Assembly: GCA_016801845.1 (NCBI GenBank)
Contig: CM028906.1
Coordinates: forward strand, 4,016,501 to 4,080,500
Source of the DNA: Polydactylus sextarius
Lineage: Eukaryota > Chordata > Actinopteri > Polynemidae
Reading direction: 5' to 3'
Length of the DNA: 64,000 nt
Below are positions 52,065 through 62,300 of this stretch, in pieces. Every line of letters starts with the position of its first letter. The first letter of the stretch is position 1. The notes beneath the pieces were generated by a model. It had not been told where the DNA came from. It saw nothing but the letters and a program-made list of their open reading frames with translations, and made no database searches. A program made the position numbers and the translations under genes.

Positions 52065-52506
52065 CAAAAGGCTATGGTGTCGGGGAGACTGGTCTGGTTC
52101 TCTGGATGCTGATGTCACAGCATCTGATTTCAGCTGATCTGTGGTTTGATGAACAAATCTTTTACACATCTTCAAAACCTCCACACATAGCCAAAACCAA
52201 CAGGTGGACTGCTGTGTTTCAGTGCAGAAGAAAAAGAATGATTATGAAAATGGTAGTACATGTTTTAGCCTCCAGGGGGCTCTAAAACTGCGAACTATGT
52301 TTGCATTATTGAAAGATGGTTGCACCATTGAGGCACTATTCAAATTGCGGTTCACAACCGAGCATTAATTGGCTGGGATAAGAATCAGCACCTCTAACTC
52401 CGGAAATGGGTGGAGTGCCAACTCACAGTAATGCAGACGCTGCTTTGGTCTGTTGTGGTGAAGAGGGAACTGAGCTGTAAGGCGAGGCTCTCAATTTGCC
52501 AGTTTA

Positions 52507-52564
52507 CCAGAAAGAACAAGATATGTACCAGAAAGAACAAGACAGTTTCCCAGAAAGAACAAGA
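52507..52564. repeat. Three spaced copies of CCAGAAAGAACAAGA
   Basis: Identical 15-mers start at 52507, 52528 and 52550, spaced 21 and 22 bp apart. They lie immediately before the LINE fragment. Confidence 0.92.
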
Positions 52565-52584
52565 TATTAGTTTCAAGATATGAA

Positions 52585-52965
52585 ATGAGTTTTCTCCACA
52601 GGGTGGCCGGGCTCAGCCTTAGAGGTCGGGTGAGGAGCTCAGACATCCGAAAGGGACTTGGAGTAGAGCTGCTGCTCCTCCACATTGAGAGGGGCCAATT
52701 GAGGTGGCAAGGGCATCTAATCAAGATGACCCCTAGATGCCTCCCAACGGAGGTGCTCTGGGCATGACCATCCGGGAGGAGGCCCCAGGGGTGACCCAGG
52801 ATACGCTGGAGAGACTGTGTCTCAAGGCCGGCCTGGGAACGCCTAGTGTCGCCCCAGAGGAGTTGGTGGAAGTCGCTGGGGAGAGGGGGGTCTGCGGCTC
52901 CCTCCTGAAGATGCTGCCCCTGCGAAACGGACCCTCCGGATAAGCGGGAGAAAACGAAACAAAAC
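52585..52965 (+). pseudogene. LINE 3' end: reverse-transcriptase C-terminal fragment
   Basis: Translation of the + strand reads LSLRGRVRSSDIRKGLGVEL, then HIERGQLRWQGHLIKM and, after a frame change near 52750, REEAPGVTQDTLERLCLKAG and EELVEVAGERGVCGSLLKML, ending GPSG-stop. From memory this is the very frequent teleost non-LTR retrotransposon end (LRW.GHL.RM ... GRRPRGRPRTRWRD ... AWERLGIPPEELEEVAGERE). It is 5'-truncated, frameshifted and GC-rich against the AT-rich intron. The exact clade cannot be set by eye. Confidence 0.88.
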
Positions 52966-53532
52966 TACTGAAATTTTAGATTTGTCTGCAGAAACTCATC
53001 TTATCCAAGTTAAATAGAAAAACAAGTATTCATAGTGGTTAGTATTTCCTCAGCCTCATCTTCTTCATAACTACTGCAGTTGATTATATAAGTTTTCAGC
53101 CTGTAGCAGCTACAACTACCAACAGTGTTGTGACCAAAGTATTTAGAAAATGTAGAAAGACAAACTTCTTGAAAAGAGTGGCTGCAGAGATGTAGACACA
53201 GTGTAACTACAGTGTCGAGTCATAATGAAATGATTCAACTCTGCAACACAAAGAAGTGAAACGAGCAGCACACAAGACCAACATGTCATTCTCTAAAAGC
53301 AGCAGGCGATCTAAGATCTAGTATTCATCGTGCAATATGCAATATTCAGTACTGCCCCCCTCTTGCCGAGGCTTATGCATAACTGCATCTCTCATCATAT
53401 TATTGAATTGAGTCACACCTGTTTGACGGTGGCAGATGGTACAGCAAAACAATGCATCTCATTTCGGTGCAGCGCAGTTCTGTGTAACTGAGCCACTGCC
53501 TCGCATTCCAAGTGGCAGCGATCCATGTTTAG

Positions 53533-53536
<4 letters not shown>

Positions 53537-53568
<32 letters not shown>
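53537..53568. repeat. (AC)16 microsatellite
   Basis: Uninterrupted AC repeat of 32 nt. Confidence 0.97.
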
Positions 53569-53570
<2 letters not shown>

Positions 53571-55024
53571 CACAAGAATATTTCAATGAGAGAATTTTCA
53601 CAAATGGGCAAATTCAACTTCTTCACTGTGTTTTGTGCCAGAAAGATGCTCGATTGCCTTTTTTTTTAATTTAACACAACGGTGTACTGTGCCACTGATT
53701 CAGCAGCGGAAGACAGTAACGCTGAAATACTCCGACATGATATGTTACATATCACTGAGTTCGAAGGCTGATTGCAGAGGTGTTTGCTCTGCTCTGCATC
53801 AACGCGAGATGTAATAATGAAAAGAAATGTGTTAGTGAATAATGTACATTTAACAATGATGGCGTTTTTGTTGACAAAGAGGAAGAATGGAATATTACTG
53901 CCTTTCACACATGTTTTCAGTCATATGATTATTATTTTTAAATCATTAATTGGCAACTTTCCACATTGTGTTTTTCAGAATTGAATCTGCAATCGACTTT
54001 TTTTCTTCTTGCTGTCTGTTTGTATCCCTTGTGCACTTGCCATTCATGGTGTGGTAAACAATTTGATTAGTAATGATTTGCATCCCGGCCTCTGTGGAAC
54101 AATCTGCATTAAAGTGGCCTTGGTGCTGTAGCTTCATTATATGTTCTCATGTTCTATTTGTTAGAATCAGAACCTGAGTGGCTTCTCCTTCTAGGTTCAG
54201 ATGTATTTGGCAAAAAAAGGACATTTTTTCCTGAAACACTGGTTTTGTTTTTGTGCAACACAAAAAGGAGGTTCAGGGGAGATATATTGTACAATATGGA
54301 CTCATCCATTCACTCGGTCTCCTCTGGCACACCGATCAGACAAAGAGCTTCTCATCGATGTGGCTTAAGCATCGACAGGCTGACAGACCAACAGCGCAAA
54401 CCCACAGGAGTTTTCAGTCAGATTAACAGTAATGTCAACAACAGGGAAGAGAACAACATTGTCCAGCTTTAGTAAACAAATAGTGGAACCTGTAAAGCCA
54501 CAGTAAACAATTGAGATGTCTCATTGCATGACTTTAGACTGTACTCACTGCTATTTACTGGTCAGACTCTGGTCAGGGGGTGCTCTGGTTGCAACAGAAA
54601 CAAAGTCTGCCATTTCATTTCAAGGTTAAATGTTCAAAGTACAATTATCTGCTTCCTGTTTTCAACCTGATTTTATTCTGAAAAAACTGAAGTGAAGTCA
54701 TTATTTGTCTTCCTTTGCTTCAACACTGTCACAACTTGTTTCTTATTTCACAAGGAGTTTGAACATTTGGACAAAGTTGTTATTTATTTATGAGCTGCTA
54801 TATAGTAGTATTTTAATTTGACAGTGAAGCGGTTGCTATCCAGCTGGCGCCGGTTTGTCCCATCGTTTTCTCTGCAGCTCTACAGTCTTGACCTGCAGAT
54901 AGCGATGGTATCTCTGTACAACCAGGACAACAGTCTTCAGCTGTAGTTAGTGGCTGAGCTGTTTAACAGCTAACAACGTTTTATCTCCATGAAACAATTA
55001 AGTTTATGAATAAATAATGTGGTG

Positions 55025-55125
55025 TCTGATCAGTGCAGACACTCAAGCTCAGAGACCTGATCCAGGATTTTAGAAACATCAGAAGCTTCTCTGATACTAG
55101 TATCAGTGTTGTTACAACTTGTGTA
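55025..55125 (+). repeat. Dispersed repeat 'CTGATCCAG-ATTTTAGAA', copy 2
   Basis: It contains GAGACCTGATCCAGGATTTT, then AGAAACATCAGAAGCTTCTC and a GATACTAGTATCAGTGTTGT tail. Compare 48535-48615 (same strand) and 55680-55770 (opposite strand). Confidence 0.65.
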
Positions 55126-55679
55126 TTTTAGGGCTTTGGTCTGAAAGTCTATAAATACAGTTCTTGTTGTACAGCACACACCTGTTTCACTTATGGATAA
55201 AAAAAAAAAAAAAAAACTTTTTATTCCACTGTGGATGGAAGTTGATATGAACCTACTTATTCACTAACTAATTAACTGGCTGTGCACCATGCTACTACAG
55301 CATGCTGTGCTTTTATTTCTAATATATTAGTAACTAAAAGAAATGTCTTCATTATTTTTTAATTCTTTGAAAAATTATGTGATTGGAGTGAACGACTTCA
55401 TAACTTTTATTTTACTTTTACTCACAGTCACCTTTTGTGATGTTTGTATTCCAGCTGGTAGCTGAGCATCCCAACTTTTTTTTAATGAATTCAGGAATGT
55501 CAGAGACAAACGATGCTACTGAGCTTCAGATGTGTGCTTTGTTGTTTGAGAGTGTGACGAAATGTTGAGAAGTTATATTTTGAAGACATGAGAATAAATA
55601 AACTCTCAAAGAATCTGAATGATGGAATTGAACAGATACAGCTAACATTTGAATTAACGTTAGACATGTCAGATTGCCT

Positions 55680-55770
55680 ACTAGAGTTGTTCTAATAATC
55701 GTAGTAGAATCACAAATCCTGGATCAGGTCTCAGTGAGCACCAGTCTCTGCACTGCAACCTCGATAAGGT
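55680..55770 (-). repeat. Dispersed repeat 'CTGATCCAG-ATTT', copy 3, inverted
   Basis: The reverse complement reads GTGCAGAGACTGGTGCTCAC then TGAGACCTGATCCAGGATTT, followed by a TTATTAGAACAACTCT tail. This matches copy 2 over about 40 bp with one small gap. Confidence 0.6.
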
Positions 55771-55904
55771 TGGCAACACAGGTAGATGAGACAGACACGA
55801 GACAGGACGTGGCTAGCTCAGGACATTCAGAACAAAATATTATGAAACTAGGAAGCAGAGATTTTGGCATTGTTCTTTTACACATGGACTAAATTTTGTG
55901 TCCA

Positions 55905-56085
55905 CTTAAATCATATACACAACTGATTAAGTGATTTTATGAATTCAGATAAACCCGTGGAGAGAATTGTTCTTGCACAGAAACAGATTGTGAAGCAATC
56001 TTTTGGTCACTTCGCCCCCCACTGGAATGTCCTGCTGGGGCAACATGCACAATCTACAGCCACAAAAACAGGCAGACAGACATCA
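55905..56085 (+). repeat. Dispersed repeat, copy 2 (related to 32290-32425)
   Basis: It carries GCCCCCCACTGGAATGTCCT then GGCAACATGCACAATCTACA, in the same order as the 32.3 kb copy. Diverged. Confidence 0.45.
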
Positions 56086-56836
56086 TATCATATCTATATA
56101 GAGTTAGTATTATACAGTTAGTGTCAGATGATCTTATGCATAAGTTCACACACTGGTGAACAAGTCAGGAAGGAACAAAACTACTGTTATTGCAAGTTTT
56201 TTATTCTCTTTTTAAAAATCTGTCCTCATAAAAACCTTCTGGATGTTTTTAGGGGAGTTAAAAACATCAAAGTTGGTGACAGCTGAGGTTGGCAAGAGGC
56301 CACCAGAGTGCACTGAGTGAGAGAGGAAGTTTGTCTGCAGATGGACTTGAAGTCATTGAGTCTCTACAGCCACTGAGTCACATACAGTAATATACTTCAA
56401 TTAAAGACACATTGCTCAGTGTTTATTAATCACCTGACTGACAAATTATACCAGTAAATTCAAAGTTAAACATCATTGCAACGATGAATGCAGAGGTGCA
56501 CTTTGCTTCCTTTTATTTGTTTTGCCTGAAGCCAGATGATAGAAGTCTACAACCTGCTGCCATGCAGAGTGAGGGGGTAACTCAATAATTTGCAAGCAGC
56601 CAGTCAGCGAACCCACGGGCATTCTCCAAAGTGACATTGGTAAACACAAAACAGATGCTTTGCTCAGGAAATTGGTTTCTAGTGCCCGTGTACAGTTCTT
56701 AAACATGTCATCAAAAAAAAAAATTATTCAGAAAAGCAAAGAAGATTGTGTCCCATTAATGGAATAACATTGAAGCCTGGTAATTTTGATCTCTGCTGTA
56801 TGAGAGGGAAATCAAAAGAGCAGCAGGATAACATGA

Positions 56837-56855
56837 ACACACACACACACACACA
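56837..56855. repeat. (AC)n microsatellite
   Basis: AC repeat of 19 nt, 30 bp before the CTG tract. Confidence 0.92.
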
Positions 56856-56882
56856 TTTAAATGGTACTGTGTTTCACTGAAG

Positions 56883-56885
<3 letters not shown>

Positions 56886-56936
<51 letters not shown>
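56886..56936. repeat. (CTG)17 trinucleotide repeat
   Basis: A pure CTG tract of 51 nt (CAG on the other strand), in the last intron, about 1.43 kb before the final exon. The minus-strand polyserine frame across it is a by-product and not a gene. Confidence 0.98.
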
Positions 56937-57170
56937 ATGTTGGTGGTACAGGTCTTCAAAAACCCTGAGAACTGCTGGGCTTTTATGTCGCCAGGTTGAT
57001 AAATGCATTCATTTCGAAGTGAAACTCATTTTCTTTATACCAATTTAATGAAACCCAGCCTGACCTGTCCTGAGTGCCAACCTATGGCAGTTAGAGTTAA
57101 AAAAAAAAAAAAAAAAAACAGCAACAGATTGATGTAGCTGCATTTACCATTAAACAGAAAATTCAATAAA

Positions 57171-57196
57171 AAAACAAACAAACAAACAAAAAAAAA
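57171..57196. repeat. (AAAC)n and poly(A) low complexity
   Basis: AAAC units followed by poly(A); a pure poly(A) run also lies at about 57101-57118. Confidence 0.85.
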
Positions 57197-58368
57197 TGGT
57201 AACTGTTACTCAGTCATCAATCATGTAATTGTACTCTCAACATTCAGTATATGATCAATGGCACAAAGTTAAACCGTGTTCAACACACTACACATGATGC
57301 ATGTGTAAAGCTAAACTAACATTTTACTATCAACTCAGTAGCCGATAAAATTAAACATACTCAAGAGTTCTCATGTCCAACGCCTTTGTAGATCCCCAAT
57401 TTGCAAATAATTTAATGTAAAAGTGCAAGTAAGTATTTTAGGAAAATATAGTAAATGTGAACAGAAAACTCAACACACCTGTATTGCTGGTTTATGACGT
57501 TAAAAACTATTTGTTTGACTTGGAAGTTTCAGTCTGACATTCAGTGAGTCCTTCTGAGAAGATAAGATGGTTTAGCCCAGCATCATCCAGTCTTTAAGAG
57601 GCAACACCTTCCTTTGTCTGGAGTCATAGTGGCACCTGAAGGCTAACATCATATTTTAAAAGACCAGTGTGTGGGATATGGTGGTATGTAGAAGGCTCTT
57701 CTCACTTGTCTTCCTCTAAGTCGGTAAGAGAAACTGCAGTTGCTTTTGACTGAAGGCGGCACTTGATGTTTCTTTTGTGTGATTTAATGTCTCTAAAGAC
57801 TGAGGTGAACTTGTGTCTGACCTAAAAATGACAAAATGAAAATCAAATGAAAATCATCATCTTGCAGTCTCACGAAACTAAAGGTGTCCAACACAACTGC
57901 GACGTTTTTTAGTTTTTATTCTCCACCAGCAGCTCATGTCAGCACTCACTTCAGAGGAAGTCAGTGTCGAGCGCAACTTCTAACCAGCATGCACAAGTTT
58001 CAGGCCAGTGTGAAGTCATTCACACTTAATAATGAGCAACAGTGTTTGGTTTTTCCCATTCTGAGAAACTAAACATGGTGCACTCTGTGGAGGAGAACCT
58101 GCTCATGATGAAGATGTAAAGCATTATTCTGAGGTAATAAAATCAAACAATTCTCATATGGTGATTTTACACTAATAAAAACATTGATAAAAATATCACA
58201 TTTGTGCCTCTGGATCCCGCTAAATCCCACACACTGGTCCTTTTAATGACTGTTTTTCTACTTCCTGTGTATCTCAGATTTTCCAGAGAACTTCCTGCTC
58301 AGACTATAGATCAACACGTCTACTGTCACTCTTGCTCATTAAAAATCTTTATCTCCTGAACCCAACAG

Positions 58369-58476
58369 CAAAGGAGCCAAGTGCAGAGCGGAAAACTCAA
58401 CACAAAGCTCTCAGACGACAGCGTGGAGGCGGAGGGGGGCGGTGGCAAAAAGACGAAGCCGCACAAACACAACTGA
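58369..58476 (+). CDS. luzp2: luzp2 terminal coding exon g, basic C-terminus, TGA stop
   Basis: In the phase-0 frame inherited from exon f this exon encodes 35 residues, QRSQVQSGKLNTKLSDD, then SVEAEGGGGKKTKPHKHN, ending at TGA (58474-58476). The acceptor is CTGAACCCAACAG. The tail is an acidic patch, four glycines and a lysine/histidine-rich end. The two alternative frames are also open but give arginine-rich products less like neighbouring exons. The remembered mammalian C-terminus differs, so the end is either lineage-specific, an alternative last exon, or preceded by an unseen exon. Placement rests on splice acceptor, phase and the following UTR-like sequence. Confidence 0.68.
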   Translation, partial: QRSQVQSGKLNTKLSDDSVEAEGGGGKKTKPHKHN

Positions 58477-58553
58477 GGGGATGACGGATCATCCACAACA
58501 CGCGGGTCTCCTGCATCGCCTGAAGGATCTTTCTAAGAGCACACACTCGCGCA

Positions 58554-58690
58554 CTCTCACAAAAAACACAACAAAAAACACAAAAAAAACTATGTGCGCC
58601 CATACACACTCACACACACTCACTCACACAAACACTCACACACATTTTTAAAATGCACACACACACACACGCACACACGCGCTACACATG
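58554..58690. repeat. CA-rich compound low-complexity tract
   Basis: Imperfect ACAC/ACTC/AAAAC units, ending in CACACACACACGCACACACG. Confidence 0.85.
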
Positions 58691-58967
58691 TGCATATCAG
58701 CATTGTTTGCGGAAGCTGAGACACTGGAATTGTCAAACCGTCATCTGAAAACCCTTCATAGTAAAATGGCATGCATTCTAGAAGTTCTTTTTAAAAAGGT
58801 AGCAATGGCACTGGTAACTTGTTTCATGATTGTTCATTTGTTGTTTACTTATCTGAGTTTTCTTCTGAGTGAGGACACTGCTTTCTAAATGTGTGATCTT
58901 TCTAGAAAAATCCCTTTGCACTGGTGAGGTCTGACACTGTATCCTGTGATTAGTATATCAATTGACA

Positions 58968-58973
58968 AATAAA
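58968..58973 (+). promoter_or_regulatory. Candidate poly(A) signal AATAAA
   Basis: First canonical AATAAA after the stop codon, about 490 nt downstream. It is followed closely by a CTA repeat, with no clear GT-rich element, so use is uncertain. Other AATAAA hexamers occur at 59281-59286 and 59313-59318. Confidence 0.45.
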
Positions 58974-58977
58974 AAAT

Positions 58978-59027
58978 ACTCCTACTACTACTATTACTAT
59001 TACTACTACTACTAGTACTACTACTAC
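58978..59027. repeat. (CTA)n trinucleotide repeat, imperfect
   Basis: CTA units with TTA and GTA interruptions over about 50 nt. Confidence 0.92.
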
Positions 59028-59280
59028 CCAACTTAGATTATTGTTTGTCACTCATTGTAGCAAGGTTAATTTACTCCTCCACATTTTGAAATATAGAGGC
59101 TCAAGTTGGCTGGCCAACTGTTCAACATTTAATATTTCAGCACTCTTTCTGCCTCTGAACACTCCAAGAGGCAAAGAGCCAAAGACTCACAATGGGTCGT
59201 CTCCCCGAGAATGTGCCATGCACTGAGTAGTAACTCCTAGCTACATGTATCTGTGTTACCTGACCTTTCTGTGTCCTTTC

Positions 59281-59318
59281 AATAAACTGTAATTTTCAGT
59301 AAATGTCTGAAGAATAAA
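59281..59318 (+). promoter_or_regulatory. Candidate distal poly(A) signals (two AATAAA)
   Basis: AATAAA at 59281-59286 and 59313-59318, about 0.8 kb after the stop. A TGTTTGTGATC-type GT-rich stretch follows at about 59350, so these are at least as good as the proximal site. Confidence 0.4.
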
Positions 59319-62300
59319 TGGTTCTTTGTGGGAAAGAAATGAGTGAGCATGTTTGTGATCAACACGAGGGGAGCTGAGGTTGCACCCAGTGAAAAGACCA
59401 ATTGTGATTTACATCCTATGAATATTTATCACATGAGAGCCAGGAGAGGGTGATCGGGAAAGAGGGCACTGACATGGGATTTGGACACATTTTTTTTTTC
59501 TTTATAGCAATAGCAATTATTCCCCACATTATTCTGAGCTAAAACTTGTAAAATTTGTTGCATGAGGTTGCAGTCTTTTTTGTCCTTGCTACAAACTACA
59601 AAATATATTTTTTTTTTTTACCCTGTGACCTGTACTTATCTTACAAAACTTTGTCGAAGTTTGTTTTGTCATTAAAATATCCAGGGTCAAATATCTTGTT
59701 TTTGTCCAAACAGCAGTTAACGATATTTAATTATTGATCCTTTATGATGAAATTTTACCATTAAAAATTGAAAACATTAAAAATCCAGAGGTTAAATTAT
59801 AAACATCAGCTAGGTGCTGAAAATACATTTGAAAACCGTACCAAAGACTGTAAAATAATAATATATAATGTAAAACTAAGTAGAACGACAGCTTCCAAAG
59901 ACAAATCAGGTTTATCGCCTCCTGGTGGTTGGCTGCAGTAATGTCTGTGAACCCCGCCCTCCTCCAAGTCAGTGGACAGGAGTCCACTGTACATATCAGC
60001 TATAGATTCTGGACCTGATGTAGGTCTTGACTAATTGACAGAAGCTCCTGATCATTACTCCTGATCATTATAAGGCTCATATCCAGGATATTTACGTTAT
60101 TTTTGTGACTGCAACCGCATCCTCCATCTTGCTAAATAGTTGCAGTTGCAGTATTTGTCAGTGTGAACACACTTTTGCACTGATATAGCAAGCGTGAGTA
60201 CATGAATTATACAGATAGATACAATGAAGGATTTTGGCTTAAAACTGATTTGATTAACTGTTAGGTCACTGATAAATCACTGCAGGTCTAGTTTCCAAGT
60301 TCAGTAAGTATTTTGATTAAAATTGACATGCTTCAGCATTATGGGATCATGATCACAAATATGACTCTCCAGGCAAATTCAGACCAAACAGATTTCAGAG
60401 CTGGCCTGAATTTCTATAAACTCAGTGCAAAGTGGATGTAAATTAGCCCTGTGAGGCACAAACTGAGGCACTGAGGTGAGTTGAAATGGTTTCAAATAAG
60501 TTTGTGCTGATGCCAAAGCTGAATTACTTCACTTAACGAGGACGAAAAGGACGCGAAAATGGAGGAAACCAAAATAGTCTGAGGCAGTCCAGTTACAGTC
60601 CCAAGGAGGGGCATCAGCATAAATCTATGTCATGGCAGAATGTTGCGTTTGATAGGTGTAACTTCCATTTGTTTGAAATCCTTTGTTGAGCCTGAACAAA
60701 ATGTACTCCCTCCTGTTTGGGTTTATAAAGACTGCTTTAAGCAGCTTTGCGGCCTCAGCATCCTCTTTCAAGAGACATTTGGTGCGGTCACAAGATTCAA
60801 GTGTGTCCATGCTGGAAAATGTTAGGCGACAGGTGCGCAGCTCTATTTTAAGGCACATAATCTTTTTTTGTGCAAGTTTGAGAGCCTCCACCCAGTTTTT
60901 CAGCAAGACAGGTCTAAGTCTTGCTGAGAAACAAACAAAGGGGCCTGTTGACAGGAGTCAGGGACCCTGTGGCAGATCATGTCAATGCTGCCATTAAACC
61001 TCAGAGTTGCCATTGGCAAAAAGAGGCAGGGGAGAGGAATAGTGGTCGAGCTCACTGTGAAGCACAGTGACTTGAGATTTGATAAAAAATGACAGTGTGA
61101 AATTTTTGTGGCAGTTCACCAAGGATTTAACTGCTGAGAATTCTGGTGGCAGTTATTCAGACTTCCTTTTCTAGCTCCACAATAAACCTTTTCACAAACA
61201 CCCTTAGCTGATGGTAAATGGTTTATGGTTCTGAATCTGAATATAAAGCTCTGTCTGTTGTGAGGTCAATATAATTTATTATAGAAAAGTTTTTGTAAAG
61301 ACCTGTTTTGATGAATCCAGGACTAACTGGACAAAGTTAAACTAAGTGGTTGAAACATGTCACAGAGAACTGGGAAGACATGACTGGTTCAGAGGAGGAC
61401 AAGCTGCTTAGACAAAACTACTGTAACATATACACACTCTGGGACTGTCACCTTTCATTAAAAAATCAAACAACCTATCAAATTTTGGGGGAAATATACA
61501 TTATTCAGTCTGTCCTATAGAATAACTACAACAGTCTGAGTGTTGTTCTCCCACAGGGGTCAGCAATTTATTCTGACTCCTGTTTCCTATCAGTAAAAAT
61601 AATAATGATAATAGCAGCTTCTCATATCTATCTCAAAAATGGAGAAAACTGGCGATGAGACCTGAATGGATGATAGCAAACCACTTGAGACGGGATGTGT
61701 AGAAGTGATGATGTGATGTGTGTTTTTTATTTATTTATTTTTTACTTCTACAACACAAATGGCAAAAAAAAATCATGATACAGATAAAGCTTTTTCACCA
61801 GCTTTGTAAAATGCAGCTGCCGTCGCAGTAACACGGCCACAACTCAACACTTTGTCGTGTCAGATGCTGGATGTGTTTAGATAAGTGCGGTTATCTCAGC
61901 GCCTTTAACAAGCACCGGTTCCCACAGCCGCTGGCCGGTCACGGTCACAGCAAAGGTCACAGCTTGACAGAGGAGAAGTTGAAGAGTCCATGGATGTTAT
62001 GAGAGCAGTAAATGGTGATTTTTTCTTTTTTATAAACAGAATAAATCAGTGTTTGTTTTTCCCACATTCATGAATCCAGTTATTTTCTGGCAATGACTGT
62101 GTTTTGTAGGTTACCTGGGCAAATTTATGAGAATTTATGGTTCTGTACCGCATTAGTTAAAGGGACCATATTTAAGTCTATTATTTTCTGTGTCCATCGA
62201 TGCATTTTCCATCACTTACACCAGCTCACCTCCCTATCGTCACTATCAACACTTTCCAGCTCCTCATCATGTATCCTGAGGTGTCCCTATAATGTTCTAG

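Larger units (their letters stand above)
49338..58368 (+). other. luzp2 last intron f-g (9.0 kb)
   Basis: Repeat-rich. It holds an inverted-repeat element right after exon f (49531-50183), a hairpin (52033-52064), three 15-bp direct repeats (52507-52564), a LINE 3' fragment (52585-52965), a CA repeat (53537-53568), dispersed repeats (55.0-56.1 kb), CA and CTG repeats (56837-56936), poly(A) and AAAC runs near 57.1 kb. No further exon was convincing, although mammalian LUZP2 suggests one could exist. Confidence 0.75.
1..58973 (+). other. luzp2: luzp2 gene body (3' part; 5' end outside window)
   Basis: The window holds the 3' part of a gene encoding leucine zipper protein 2, a predicted secreted coiled-coil protein expressed mainly in the nervous system of other vertebrates, with poorly defined function. 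Seven + strand exons (63, 63, 75, 171, 105, 75 and 108 nt including the stop) lie between GT-AG borders, all in phase 0, giving 219 residues. The first four match remembered vertebrate LUZP2 almost residue for residue at their start (NKSLKNKLLSGNKLC, then SKKIQAQLKELRYGKKDL). Mammalian LUZP2 is about 346 residues with about 130 before NKSL, so the expected total here is about 350. Upstream exons were looked for by eye in 1-20003 and not found. The 1-20003 stretch is therefore inferred to be intron. The 3' border is set at the first candidate poly(A) signal. Confidence 0.85.
58477..58990 (+). other. Probable luzp2 3' UTR (CA-rich)
   Basis: This sequence follows the TGA and runs to the first candidate poly(A) signal. 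It contains an imperfect CA/ACACTC-rich stretch (about 58540-58690), of the type that binds hnRNP L in vertebrate transcripts; that binding is inferred. Frames open through it reflect the repeat only. Confidence 0.55.

Noticed and set aside
52507..52564. CRISPR-like spaced direct repeats
   Set aside because: Only three 15-mers with 6-7 nt gaps in a vertebrate intron; not a CRISPR array.
56756..56959. Minus-strand frame with polyserine
   Set aside because: It is the CTG/CAG repeat read on the other strand; no gene context.
60625..60997. Frames of 93 and 104 codons on opposite strands
   Set aside because: Mutually overlapping, no recognised domain and no exon borders.
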